This document shows, one piece after another, positions 34,239-46,535 of a stretch of DNA of 64,000 nt. The stretch's first letter is position 1. Each line of letters opens with the position of its first letter. The notes below the pieces were generated by a model. The model made no database searches. It had not been told where the DNA came from and worked only from the letters and a program-made list of their open reading frames with translations. Origin of the DNA: Agelaius tricolor (taxonomy: Eukaryota; Chordata; Aves; Passeriformes; Icteridae); assembly GCA_023055355.1 (NCBI GenBank), contig JALJCS010000052.1, positions 451,501 through 515,500 on the forward strand. Direction: 5' to 3'. Made by a program: the position numbers and the translations under genes.

Positions 34239-35760
34239 GTTTAGAAGCTTCAAAATAAAAGGCAATTGCAGCATGGCCTCTTCATTTTAGAAAGTTTTCT
34301 GGGCCATCAGCTGCTCAACATGTAACTTGCACCCACTGAACTGCATTCAGCTTCCTGGAGATATGCACTTTCCCTCAAGATCTAGGTACCATCTTGCACT
34401 CGAACGCTTGAAGATCCCAAACCGCTTCAAAATGTCCAGCGGCTGCTCTCAAAGAAAAAGTCCTACAACAAAAAGGCAGTGCTGGCCATAACGGTCCCTT
34501 TGCAGTCTGTCAACCAAATGAAACATACTAGCGATTCTCACGTACTTTCTCAATGATACATATACGTGCATCAGCACATTCTCTCAAAGTGACAGAGACT
34601 ATCGCTACAGCCAAGCGTTTTCAGCTGCACTTCTGACTGACAGATGTGCCAGGACAGAAGGCATTTGCCAACCTACCCTCTTTCCTGTGCAACCGGACAT
34701 TGGCAGCGCAAATATTTTCACATTCTTTCATTGTGGCCATGTCCAAAGCAGCTAAAGATCACACAGGTGGAAGTGTCAAGACAGAAGATGTTCTCAAAGT
34801 AACTCCTTTTTTTTCTAAACAGCTTTTAAACTGCGCACAATGCTTTGTATCTTCTTTCCCACACAGACCTGCCCTCACTTTTTCACACTCACATCTTTGT
34901 TGCAAACATCCAGCAGCTGTTTGCGTAGAAAAAGGCTCTAGAAATAAAAGCGAGACTTGGGCTGCACCTTCTGCCTGCCCTGGGTAAGCCACATCAAGCT
35001 CACCAGTGCGCTCTGTCCTTCCCTTTTCCGCTGCAACTACCATTGTGTTCTCTGGATCTCGGAACCTAAAGGTAGGCACATTTGTTTCCACAGAAGGGCC
35101 ATAGGTAGCAGCACAAATAGCTCTCACTGAACTTTAATCCTTACCACTGCCACCATGAGTTTGGTTGGTAGGCCAGTAGGAGTCATGCTCCTTTTACAGC
35201 TGGTATGCGGCAGCCACCAGCCCAGTGCTCTTCGACTCTTGTAACCAATGCTGCTTTTACTCTCCCGGAGGGGATTAGGCATCTGTTTCTCACACAGATC
35301 ATTGTGGCAGCAGCCAACGGCTCTAGTGCGCTGCTTCTGCCAAAAGACACTGGGGCCAGGCACTTACCTTCTCAGAACTACGTAGCCCCGTATTCTGCGT
35401 CTCTTGTCGTCCAGATCATACCGCAAAGCGTTTCACAGAGAAAAAATGTGCCAGGACAACAAGCTTGGCTGAAGTGTACCCCTGAAACTGGTGGAAGTTT
35501 GTATTTGCACCACATTCAAGGGGCAGTCCTCTTTCCTATACAACCTGCAAACTGCTGTCTGTTCGCAGTGCCCTCTGCCCGCTCCTTCTTACCTTGAAGT
35601 ACCATGCCAAAGAGGGCTCTGTGCTGAGGTCTCAGAAGAAGAGGGAAGCAGATGTGTTTGTAAAGTGGACTGTCTGTTAGTCACTTCCCTCTTCAAAGCA
35701 GCGTGTTCCATGCCAAGCAGACAACAAAGCAACAAAAGATGAGTGTGACTCTGCAGTCAA

Positions 35761-36518
35761 ATCCTGCAATGTTCCCAGAAGTGAATTTCTCTCTTCTATA
35801 GGACTGACTTGTATGAAGTGGCGTGGTTGTTTCCTTCCATTAGAAGGGAAACTCATCTAGCCAGGCTTCATCACCCCCTGCATCTTTTGGGGTAGTTCTT
35901 GGAAGAAAATAGATAGCAACTTTTCCACTCCACATGATTCATGTTTCATTCTCTTCCTTCTGTACTTCAGGGAACAAGCTATCAATTCCCTACTCTTTCT
36001 ATGAAAAGGCATGAAGCTATTAATTAAATTCCCATAGATATAATAAGGAATCAAAGTCTTTTATGCCTGAAGGGCAGGCCCTTATGGTATGAAAAGTATG
36101 GATTGTCAAGGGTGGAAGAAGATCTGTATGAAAAGGGAGAAAGCCCAGAAGCATGCAGGGATTTTCAGGTACGAAAGGGAAAAAGACATTAAATTGTCAA
36201 GGGAAAGAAATTGAAAGAGGGAGGAGGGAGAAGGGAGGCGGAGGAGGCAAATGCTGCCTTTGAGGCAGCTGACACAAGGACCGTCAGCCTCATGAGCAAA
36301 CAAGAAAACCAAATGAAACTTCACAGCAATCTCATCCACAACTTAGTGGACAAATGTGCAAACCCATTTCTTCATTTATTATGTGTCTAATATATAGAGA
36401 GATGTTCTTCATTCTGACAGAATTTTCAGGGAGCAAGCTAGTGTAAGGCACCTGGAACCAATGGTGTATTGGAAATGGCCAACATGCAGAACACGCTCCA
36501 TCCTGAACGCTACCACAG
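35761..36518. other. No recognisable feature
   Basis: A purine-rich stretch lies at about 36180-36250. Nothing further is supported. Confidence 0.5.
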
Positions 36519-36903
36519 CAGAATCACAGGATCATAGAATGGCCGGGGTAGACAAAGACTTTAAAGGCCATCTAGTTCTCTGACATGGGCGGGGACACCT
36601 TTTACTTGCTCAGGTTGCTCAGAGCCCCATCCAGCCTGCCCTTGAACACCAGGATGGGGTGTCCATAACTTCTCCAGGCTCTCTGTGCCAGTGCTTCACC
36701 ACCCTCACAGGGAAGAATTTCTTCCGAGTATCTAATTTCAACCTGCCCTCTTTCATTTTGAAGCCATTGCCCATTGTCCTGTCTCCAGAGTTGCTAATGA
36801 AGAGTCCCTCTCCTGCTTCCCTTCAGATATTGGAAGGTGTTGTGAGGTCTCCATGCAACCTTCTCTTCACCAGGCTAAACAGCCCTCATTCTCTCAGCCT
36901 GGG
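36519..36903 (-). mobile_element. CR1-type LINE 3' fragment
   Basis: Read on the minus strand it has the CR1 3' end order; on the + strand this is ATCATAGAATGGCC, CCATCCAGCCTGCCC, GTCCATAACTTCTCCAGG, AAGAATTTCTTCC and CACCAGGCTAAACAGCCC. It is cut off at 36903 by the next LTR. Confidence 0.9.
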
Positions 36904-37461
36904 TGTCATGGCTTGACACTGGGACAATGCCAGTGCCCCCATGAGTATACTCTCTCCCTGGTTTCTGCTGTGAGATGTGACCAGGAATAAGCAAAGCAGG
37001 CTCCCACTTAGGGAAAAAAAAATAATTATTAACTAAACTACAAGGGAAAGGAAAAGAAAAAAAAAAAAAAGAAACACACAAGGAAAATGAAAACTTCACA
37101 AATACATCTCCTCCTCCTCCTCCCCAAATTCCCAATACAATACATCCCCAAATCATCGACTCTTGGTCCAGCACCACCCTTCAGAATACTCAATCCTCAG
37201 TTCATCAAGAGGAGAAGAAGTCTTTCTTGTGCCAATGGTGACCTCTTCCTTTCATGTCCACTGCTCTCACCACTGAACACAGACCAGAGCTGCTTCTAGG
37301 GTCGACTTTTAAGGATGCTTCGTCCCACTGCAAAAAGGCACAGTCTCAACTTTGGGACATCTGTCCCCCCCATATTTTTCACCCCCTGGGGCCGAGGGGT
37401 ACCCACACCGAACCCTCTTGGTCCTGAGGCATTGCCTCTCCCTAGAATGCAGTCCCTGTAT

Positions 37462-38192
37462 TGAGATGAAGGACTACATTTTGTTCATCACGAAAAAGAG
37501 ACCAGTGTGTTACAAGAGTTCTCTGCTGACTATTTCTGTACTACTTCATGAGATATGAGCTACAAGGATACCAGGGAAGGGGTTGCAGGAGCCCACACAT
37601 AGTCCCACCCAGAAAATGGTACAAACAGATAACTAACAGAAATAACGACCAGGGAAAGGCTGGGGAAAGGGCAGGGGCAGATTAACACCCAGCAGGGAAA
37701 CCTTTCCCGCTGACAAATGGTACAAGCAGATAACTCACAGAGATAACGACCAGGGAAAAGCTGGGGAAGGGGCAGGGGGAGATAAACAGTCTGCAAGGCA
37801 GGATATTTGCTTGCTGAAACTTGATAGGGCACATATTGCGTTAATCATAAGATTTTGGTAATTTTCCACGGAGAAGTCACCAAATAAAGACATAGGGTGA
37901 AGAAGACGCGGCTGAGGAAGACTCCGCAGCCTTTTATCACCGACCACCAGGAGACAGAAGGATGAACCCCTAGCAACAACCAGCACAGGCGCAGAGAACT
38001 CCGAGATAACATGGACTCCTGAAGGATGGAGAGGATAAAAGGACTGAATCAGAAACTAGTTGGTGCGGCAGTAGGTGGAGCTGAGACTCCCCTGTCGCCC
38101 AGCGCTGAGCCTTTGCTTGCGTAGTATAACTGCTTCAATAATTAATAAATTCTTTGATTGGAAATTGCTCGTTTTGAGTCAATTTTATAACA
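37462..38192 (+). mobile_element. Solo LTR nested in the 36904-38848 LTR
   Basis: It is a 731-bp element starting TGAGATGAAG and ending TTTTATAACA, with a perfect 5-bp TSD TGTAT at 37457-37461 and 38193-38197. It has AATAAATTC near 38146, about 45 bp from the end, and a TATA-like GATAAAAGG near 38033. It contains a 101-bp direct duplication (37615 onward). Confidence 0.9.
37615..37790 (+). repeat. 101-bp direct duplication in LTR U3
   Basis: AATGGTACAA(A/G)CAGATAACT begins at 37615 and again at 37716, and the similarity continues through ATAACGACCAGGGAAA to GGGCAGGGG. Its place upstream of the TATA-like site fits a duplicated enhancer, a known habit of retroviral U3 regions. Confidence 0.85.
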
Positions 38193-38848
38193 TGTATCAC
38201 AAGGAAACATGGCTCTGTCCATGGCTACACACAAAGAGTCCAGCATAAGCTACTCCATCATCTCTTCCACCTGCGTTCTTCTCTATTTTTCTCGTGGCCC
38301 ATTTCCTCTTATCTCCTCTATATCTCTCTTCTCATTCAACTCCAGGAGGATTAGCATTTTTCCATCATCCAAGAAAAGGGTTAAAAATCTGAGGCTCTGT
38401 CTGTCCAGAACTCCCATGGCTGCCCTGCCAGGCACCTTCTTGCACTCCCCTCTTCTCCTTCTCGGCCGGCCAAGAACAGGCACCAGCTCTCTCTCTATCT
38501 CTCCTGGGGGGGCGGGGGGGGGGGGCTGCCCGATGCCTCTCAGTGCTCCTCCACCCTTCCATCCTGCAGGGGCCTTCACCTCCCTTCTGGCCAGGGACCC
38601 AGCCTACTTCACCGGGCCGGGTGGCTTCCCCTGCCCCGCCCAGCCCACAGCCAGGCAGGGGAGATCTGAACCTTTCCCTGACCGGAACCCAAGAGAGCCT
38701 CCCAGGGGAGAGCCCTGCTTTTAACCCCGTGTTCTCAGAGGCGCATCCAATGTCCCAATGGCCACCTTAGGTGCCAATATTAAAATCTGAACATCCATTG
38801 GCCTAACCACAGCATCCCAGAAAACACATTTCCTGTCAAACCACCACA

Positions 38849-39639
38849 CTGTGGGATATGCTCTTGTCCTGAATACTGAACTGCAGTATTGTCTGATGAT
38901 TTTTTGAATCCTTTGAAGGCATTTTGAATTCTTTTTCAGCCTTAAATTAGACTAAATAGCTTTGATTTGTGGGTATTGAGAACCAGAAATCACTGCCCTG
39001 GCTTGCCTTTTTTACAGCTCCTTTCCGTGGGAGACTCGCTGCAAACGTCACGGCTGGTGAGACAGTGGGCCCACCATCATTCTGAAAGAGCTTTGCACAG
39101 TAAACATAGAGGAGGATTAAATATTGAAATGCAGATGACAGGAGCTGCCCAATGGACTCTGCTGGTGGAAATCAAATACTAGTCTAGTCTTTTGAATGCA
39201 AAGAATTCCTCCCAATGAGGCCAGACAGGCTTGTTTGCCTTTGAATCTGAGCATGTGGACAGTAGTGGATGGTCTACAGGTTGAAAACAGTGTAGATACT
39301 TCTCCTTTTTTTCAATAGTGGCTCAGAAACTGAAAAGGCAGCTACAAAATGGTAAATACATCCCTACAGATTCAAAAATGGTTGTTCTTAAGTTGCATCT
39401 CCACCATAACAACAAATTGTTAGAACTAAAATACAGATGGGAATTTTATAGCTTCTCAGAAATGAAGCAGGAATTGGCCAATGGGCCTTAGCAGTAGCTA
39501 CAAGTTTTTCAGCATGAGGCATCTCAAAAGTATTTTAACCGTACAGAACTTTTCTGTACTTTTGGCCTTTTATCTCAAGGATGCATCAAAAAAAAAAAGG
39601 AAAAAAACCCCAAGAAAAATAAAAAAGAACAAACCCTAC

Positions 39640-39680
<41 letters not shown>

Positions 39681-40507
39681 CATGACTAAGATAATAAGCA
39701 CAATCAGTAACATATATAGAAACAGAACCCAATGTTTTTAACTTTCAACCTTGTCTTCTCAACACACTCTCGAAAATGGAATTGTTTCCCTATCTGCCTT
39801 GAAACATTTTGGAGCAAAAAACACTCTAAGGTCCTGATAGGTGTTTTGGTCAAAAATCCCTTCTTCTGGTTTTCTGTCCAGAAGCAGAGTAATGGAGGGG
39901 AAAGCTGGTAGCTGGCCAAAGGAGGTAGGAAGAGTAATCATCATCCACAACACTGGGGCTAAAGAAATTTCCACAGAAAATTACCTGCCTTATTACTTGC
40001 TCATGTGGTGGGTTGAAAGCTCAGAATCTGTTTCCATGTTTCCCATCCCTCGAATGTTCTATTTCACAGAATTCGAGCCCCTCAAACTTCAGTCCTGCCA
40101 GAACAGCCTGCCACGTGCTGTCATAGGGGATCTGCTGATGCCCACTGACTCTTACCAGTCTAGTGCTCGTCACTGTTGCAGATCAAGAACTACTGAATAG
40201 TTCTGATGAATGCTCTTAGAGTGGTTGAAAACAAGGAAAGAATGACTAGACATTTGTATGATCAAATCCCCTGATGGAATAAAAACATGCCAGGACAACA
40301 AGCTTAATAAATGTATTCATTGTCATAAGAAGGGAGATGAAGGGTCCAAAAGATTACTTGCATACTTACTGTTCTAAATCCCTTGTTATCTGGTAAATTG
40401 CAAAGGATGCCCGGCTTTCACCAAAATGCAAATCAGATTAAAATGTGAAGCCTTACACTTTACTGGATATAAAACTTCATCATCCATTTTTAAATCTTAG
40501 AGATTGC
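38849..40507. other. No recognisable gene; AT microsatellite
   Basis: An (AT)n run lies at 39642-39678, preceded by an A-rich stretch. TGCCAGGACAACAAGCTT at about 40288 repeats a word from 35447. No coding signal is recognised. Confidence 0.5.
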
Positions 40508-40512
40508 GATGT

Positions 40513-41112
40513 TGTCCTGGTTTAGGGCAAATTTGGAGGAGAATTTCCAAATTAGGGCCCCTCCCCGCAACTGGTTCGGGAAGGATTCCTCAGAGAGAAG
40601 TGGAACGAACCTGTTTATTTAATAGGCACAGCACCCCCCAGCACGCAAAAGGAACAATTCCGGATGACACCGCTCTGAAAAAGATGACAAATTCAGAAAG
40701 TCTCTCTTGGGGGGGTGCTCACTCTCTTCTCAGTCCCTCCGGCGCTGGGCCAGCTGCTGCAGGCCACAAGGTGCAAACTCTCGGTGTTTCCCAGGTCCCA
40801 GTCCGGAGCAGGTTCAAAATGGTCAGTAAAAGGAAAGGAGAAATGGTCCAGGAAGAAATTTGGACAGTTTAGCTAAACTAGCTAATGAGCAAAAGCAAGC
40901 AGAAGCGAAGCAAGCAAGAGTGAGAGAGAGCAAAGCGAAAAGCAAAAGCAGCAAAAGCAAAAGCTGCAGTCTCTGTGTCCCGCCAGGCTGATAAGAAAAC
41001 CAAAACAAAACATTCCCTCTTCAGAGCCAGTCTTAAAGGTACAGAACATAATATCCAACATTCACAGAACACATGAATGGGGATACAAGCATCATAACGT
41101 CACCCTAGGACA
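40513..41112 (-). mobile_element. Solo LTR, family A, perfect 5-bp TSD
   Basis: A 600-bp LTR runs from TGTCCTGG to CCTAGGACA, flanked by GATGT at 40508-40512 and 41113-41117. It is the cleanest copy of family A in the window and serves as the reference for copies at 1, 2415, 11832 and 55066. AATAAA is on the minus strand near 40617. It carries an AGCAAAAGC-type repeat near 40885-40965. The empty flanks show no internal viral sequence, so it is a product of LTR-LTR recombination. Confidence 0.95.
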
Positions 41113-41117
41113 GATGT

Positions 41118-42999
41118 ATTTCCTATTAATACCTTAATATTAGTAAGGTTTAGAGCTGGAATTCAGAGGGAAAAGAAAGCTATTTTGAATTCATTCTATT
41201 CAATCATCTTGTCTGGACTGTCTCTTCCTGCTTTTCACTTCTGAAACTCTGTATGAAAGGCATAGAGTTCTGGATTAATTCTTTTCAACAGTTTCCCCTG
41301 TTATTCTTCTTTCAAGGCAAACCTGAAAAATCCACACTTTCTTTCCCAACCACTTTTAAAATTCCATTGAGAAGCAAAAAAAACCCCATCAAACAACTAA
41401 ATCTCTGCTCCAATTTGTAGGAAAAACCCCCATGCCATTAACTGCTTTCCTAACATTTTCTTTCTCTTGTATTAATATGGCAACCTTTTCTTGCTTTTAT
41501 AGATTAGAACCAAATTCTTAAAGCTATAAGGAAACACAGGTTTACTGTAGCTGATTCTGAGATACAGTAGTCCAGCAAGGAGGTCAGACCTCAAAAGAAG
41601 CGTCTGTACAACAAGATTCAGCACAACGTTGAGACATATTAGCTATTGTTCAAGAAAAGCCGCCAAAATGAAACTGCTTAGACTTCTATCCTATCATGGG
41701 TGCCTGCTTCCAGAACCTGACCTAAGTTGCTGGAAACTAGCTGCAATATGACTGCAAACAATGCTGTGAATGTAGGACATTGTTATTCTTCTCTTCCATT
41801 GAAAACCACAAGTGGAGTTGCGTCATTTTCTTAAAAATTCTCTATTTCCTTCCAAACTGGTAAAATAATGATAAATAAAGTGTTCTGTTCATACAGTTTA
41901 AATCTAATAATGTTCAAAATGAAAAAAAAAAAAAATTCATTCAGATATGGTCTGCAATAATAGAGCCGAGAGAAGAGGAACCAGTCTGGCCTACAAAATA
42001 AAGTGAAGCAGAATTTGGGAATTTGGAACACCTTACGATGTAATATTTAAAGAAAAAAAAGAAATAAAATGTAACCTACCCAAACTCAATCAGTGATGCA
42101 CCGACAGAGAAAAAAGAACTCATTACTACTAATATTTCTTTCATTCTCAGACAAGAAGTTAAATTATCCTCTTGAATGCACGGAAGATTGTTGCGAAAGA
42201 CAGCAGCCTTCTTCTTTACAACATATTCTTCAGAACTCCAGGAGACAAATCATTAGAGCGATGAGGCTCTTTCTCTCTGTAAAACTTCCAGAGCATAGCC
42301 AATATTATATTCCTTTAGAGATCCTCACCGCCCTGGGCGACTGGTGGATAGTCTACAGCTCCAGTACATCAGCCAGACGCTCTGCCTTATTTAGCATGGC
42401 TACTGCAGCAAGGACATCATCTCTACTGGCTTTCTATCCAAAATACATGCAAGGCACAACAAAGAATATACCCAAAACACTGAGCACAGCCTATGGCCTT
42501 CAAAACAAAAATCTCACGATGGCAATACTGGATCTTCTGATCCAAACCATCGGGAAACATTTCTTTAGAGGCGAAAAAAGCTCCTGTTGATTGTACAAAA
42601 AATAGTGATGTAAACCAGAGTTGCATGACCCAGTATTTCTATTGAACTGGAACTATTTTGATCAATATTATGGATCCATTTCTTTTCAGGGCATTTGGTA
42701 AAAAATGTAAAGTATAGTTTAAAAGGAATTATTGGATGCGTACTAAGTACTAGGGATTAGTTAAGGTGTTGGTTTTGCATGGCTTGGTTTTTGGTGGGGA
42801 GGGAAGAAGCCAGCCACAGAAGTGAATCTTTTGTGAAAAGCTCCTAGAAGCTTCCTCCATGCCTGGCAAAGTGAATCCCTGCTTGGCACTAAGAACAGAC
42901 ATGCTGCTAAGCCAATTAGACAAGCAGTAATATATTTCAGAAGGAAATCAAAACTGCGACCAGTTAACTTTTAAGTTTGCTAATTTTTTGGTTGGCACC
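41118..42999. other. No recognisable feature
   Basis: AT-rich. The 165-codon frame at 42093-42590 shows no domain I recognise and looks like chance. Nothing else is supported. Confidence 0.5.
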
Positions 43000-43659
43000 T
43001 CTTCTGGTTTGAAAGCAAAACCAGCAAGAGATGCTGTCGCTGTTGCAGTGTGTGTTTTTGATTGTAATGCAGTTTGAGTAGTCAGTTTGATAATACTTCC
43101 TGTTTTGTGCTGTTGGAGCATATTTTATTATTAAGGGATTGTTCCTTTCCCCCCGTGTTGTTAGTTTTTGCCCTAGTTGTCCATCTCCCCAAAGACCTGC
43201 CCTTTTCTTCCCTTTTCCTCCTCCCACTGAATGTCAATCCCTCCCCAAGCCTGCCCCTTTCTCTAGAAACTTCCCTATCAATTTTATACTCTTCAAAACC
43301 CCATTGGTTTGTTTAAGTTATTCTCCTCCCCTGTAGTCCCCTATTGGTTTAAACATTGTATTCCCCGCCTTGTGGTCCAGCCCCAGTTGCTCCCAGTGTG
43401 TTCAAGATTGTATCCTCCTCTGGGACCTCTCCCCATTTCTAAGTTGATGTATGCATTTGGCTCAGTGTCTTTGTGTCCCTGACCTTCCAGGGAAGAAACT
43501 CCTTTGGAAAACATACAGAAGACCTCTCCCTGTTCCTTGTCCCTGCCCTCGGCGCAGTCCTATCCCCAATGCAGTCCACCTGTGCCATAGAGCAGCTGTG
43601 CCCTACAGCTGCACCCTGGATTTGACAGCTTTCTGGGGGCAGCCCACTCTGGCTGTTGG
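43000..43659. mobile_element. Possible LTR-derived sequence
   Basis: It opens with a GGTTTGAAAGCAAAACC near-palindrome, which resembles avian LTR termini, followed by C/T-rich sequence. It abuts the LTR at 43660. No terminal pair or TSD could be fixed, so this is tentative. Confidence 0.35.
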
Positions 43660-44232
43660 TGTCAGGAGCTAGTCGGTCTGAAGAAATCCAGCATGGCAGC
43701 AAGACTCCAAGTCAGAAATACAATTTATTAGGAAAAGGGGAAAAACCAAATACATGCAATGATACAAAAGAAAAACCACGGACAGAATACAACCTGTCAC
43801 CCTGCTAGTTAAGGTGGTGCTAGCAGTCCGGATGAAATGGTCTTGTTGAAGTAGTGATCCTGTAGAAACCATCTGGTAGCTCTTATCCTCTGAAGACCCA
43901 GTGGGTGAGGGTGGCCATTCCTCTAGGAAGCCAGTGGAAAGACTGCTTGTGGTGTCCCAAAACTCAGATTATATCCAGCTGGGGATGCTTAGCTCCTGCC
44001 CCCTGGGCAGAGCATCTTGCAATGGGCTCAAATGGTTCTGAGTCATGCGGTGGTTCCTTGATTAGCCTTTAAACAGAAATGGCTCCTGGAGGGAGTCATC
44101 TCTGAATCATGTGGCAAGACATGGATGGCCCCGTTAAGAGATAAGGAGATAAGGAAAAAACGATGCCCCTCCCGGTTTCAGCAGCTCTTGAGGTTGGGAG
44201 CAGAAAACATTTTTATATTGTAGCCTAGGACA
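43660..44232 (-). mobile_element. LTR-like element
   Basis: It runs TGTCAGGAGC to CCTAGGACA. A minus-strand AATAAA is near 43723, and a minus-strand TATA-like sequence is near 44217. No clear TSD is seen. The 43.0-43.66 kb part may be linked internal or LTR sequence. Confidence 0.6.
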
Positions 44233-45884
44233 ATACAGGATGAATGCTTTTGCATTTGCAGGAAGCTTGTGTGGATTTGAAAAGCATCCTTCTAGCAGAG
44301 GCACAAAAGTATTCTCCTACCCTTTTAAATCATCTTCAAACCAAGCAATTCTCGCAATAAGGTAGCGCATGAATGACTTGCAAGTGAGTTGAAGAAACAC
44401 GGCAAAGTAGTGTTCAACTGCAGAGAATCGTTTAGGGACACCATACCTTTATATACCTTTATATTTTAAATCAGGAAGCATGGATGGACCGTTTTTTTCC
44501 CCTTAGTTGACTACAGAACCAGCGGTCCCTTGCGGGAGGGTGTTTGGATTCAAGATGACACTGGCAGCTAAGAGCATGGCTACATAGAAGGTGCTACTTT
44601 GAGACCAGAACATTCAACTACTTCAAGGCAGATAGGAGAATAGCTGACTAGTGACAGCTCTGAGCAGAAGAGTCTGTGGCTTATCCTGTGGGAACAATAG
44701 TAAGACATTTCAATTGAAAAACCCCATTCATTTCCAAGGAGCAAACATCAGTAAAAATAAAAGGTCAAGCAAAGACACCCTAGTGCTCTTCTTATCAGAA
44801 GCATGTTCCTCCATATGAGAGTATTTAGGAAAGGACAGTCCATTCATAAAGAAAGGTGTGCCAGTTAGAAAACCTGTAGAACACTACAAGACAAACTCAC
44901 CCAATATACATCCTCAAATGCAAAATGAAGAAATAATCATTTCAAGCTTCCGTGGAATTAATTGCATTTTATTTGTTCTTTTCATTTCAGCTGCTCTCAA
45001 GTTATTTTTTAAGACTGAATTTTATGAATTCAGCAAAGCTCTCTTTTTGAATGTCTGCATACCCCTATAAAACACTGAGGTGACAAAGAGAACGGCAGTG
45101 GAAGGAAACCTGGTCCACCTCCCCCTCCTTGAAGCTTTAGGCCAGCGAGTGATTAGAATTTAGTCACTTCATTTGCTTTACCAAGAGAGAATGTTTTCCA
45201 GCCTTTATCTTGCCTTTTGGAGCTGATTCACTTTGTAGTCATAAATTCTTGACTCAGTTGGTGAGAAACAATGGCATTACAGCCGTGGATGTTAAAGTGC
45301 ACTGATGGGAAATGAAGTTTTCATCTTCAGGTCCTTGCTTCAGTAAATCTTCCAAATTCATCAGAAAGAAAGTTCCCAGACCGGTAATCCCCACTCAAAT
45401 GACCTAATTCAAATAGTCTGTAGGCATAAGAGGCATCAAGCAGGTGCTGTCATCTGTTAGGGGAATACCCAGCCAGTACATGATTGTCTAGTTAGGCGGC
45501 AACAATTTTGGAAAGAATTTAGTTTTTTTTGTATTGCAAGTGAATGGTCAATACATTTTATTAGTGGATACGGGTAAAAGAATGTCTTCTGCATCCTTTC
45601 AGAGGGGAAGCTTCCCTAGATCTAAAGCTGCTCAGCTCCACGATAGGATGCTTTGTCTGAAAAGGGAACTCAAGTCTTTGTCCTTTTGGATTGCTTCCAT
45701 AGTTTTTCACTCACTCTTCAGGTAGCTGTTAATATGTTCTGTTATCCCTTGCAAACTTTTATGGGCATAGTCACTGAATTGGTACGTATTCCATGAAGTC
45801 CACGGGCCCTGTTGAGATGCAGCCACAGGTCTCAAGGGTGTTAGCAGATGTTATTCTGAGGCCACTCCTAATGATGTTTGATGG
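44233..45884. other. No recognisable feature
   Basis: No gene or transposon motif is seen. Confidence 0.5.
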
Positions 45885-46535
45885 ATCATAGTGACTGAGG
45901 AAAGTGCCCAAAGACTGGATGAAAGCAAATGTCACCCATCTTGGAAAAAGGCAACTAGGAGGACTTGGAAAAGTACAAGCCAGCCAGCCAGCGTCATTTT
46001 TATCCCCAGGAAGTTGATGGAGCAGCTATTGCTGGAAAGCATTGCCAGGCACATGAAGGAGGACAAAATAACCTAGTCAGCATGGATTTACCAGGGGAAC
46101 TTGATGCTGAACAACTTTTTAAACTCCTCTGATGAATCAACTTGCCCGGTAGATGAAGGGAATATTGTCTGCCTGGGCTTCAGGAAGGTTTTTGACATTT
46201 ATCTACGTGGCAGCACACATACATCCCAGAAGTGTGCAAAGAGGAGGGAACCAGTGTCTTTTCAAGGATGCTCAGTGAAAAGACAAGAGGCAGTAGGCAC
46301 ACACTGAAATACAGGAGATTGCCTCTGCACATCAGCAAATGATTTTTTACTGTGAGGGCGACTGAACCACGGCACAGACTGCCCAGAAAGATTGTGGAGC
46401 CTGGATCTTTGAAGACATTAAAAGTACACCCAGATATAATCCTGGGCAAGAGGCTCTAGGTATCCTGGTTTAAGCAGGGGGGTTGGACCTGGTGAGCCCC
46501 ACTGACGCCTTCCACTCTCGTTCATTCTGTGCTAA
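45885..46535 (+). mobile_element. CR1-type LINE fragment with internal deletion
   Basis: It shows CR1 RT-region words (TGGAAAAAGGCAA.., GGCACATGAAGGAGGACAA, CATGGATTTACCAGGGG, CTGCCTGGGCTTCAGGAAGG) and then jumps near 46210-46330 to the 3' end (CAGACTGCCCAGAAAGATTGTGGAG, GGGTTGGACCTGGTGAGCCCC). The 3' untranslated part between them is shortened or deleted. Frames are broken. Confidence 0.85.

Larger units (their letters stand above)
30400..35760. repeat. Degenerate repeat region with an internal strand switch
   Basis: A TGCCAGGACAGAA-like motif appears in + orientation near 30657, 30937, 34647 and 35447, and as its reverse complement near 32514, 32702 and 33520. The pyrimidine-rich CTTGCC words lie on the + strand at 31210-32250 and as purine-rich GGCAAGGCAAAG words at 32256-32420. 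The region therefore looks like diverged copies of one repeat with the middle part inverted. Spacing is irregular. An LTR-like block (33777-34238) interrupts it. Confidence 0.5.
36904..38848. mobile_element. Solo LTR with inverted termini, holding a nested LTR
   Basis: It starts TGTCATGGCTTGACA and ends CTGTCAAACCACCACA, so the ends are near inverted repeats. The flanks are CTGGG (36899-36903) and CTGTG (38849-38853), a 4/5 match. Excluding the nested LTR (37462-38192) it is about 1.2 kb. Internal features are A-rich runs near 37010-37075, CTC triplets near 37110, and a G run near 38508-38525. Orientation is unclear: there is an ATTAAA near 38778 on the + strand but no AATAAA outside the nested element. 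Confidence 0.75.

Noticed and set aside
42093..42590. 165-codon frame
   Set aside because: No domain, signal or family resemblance; considered chance.
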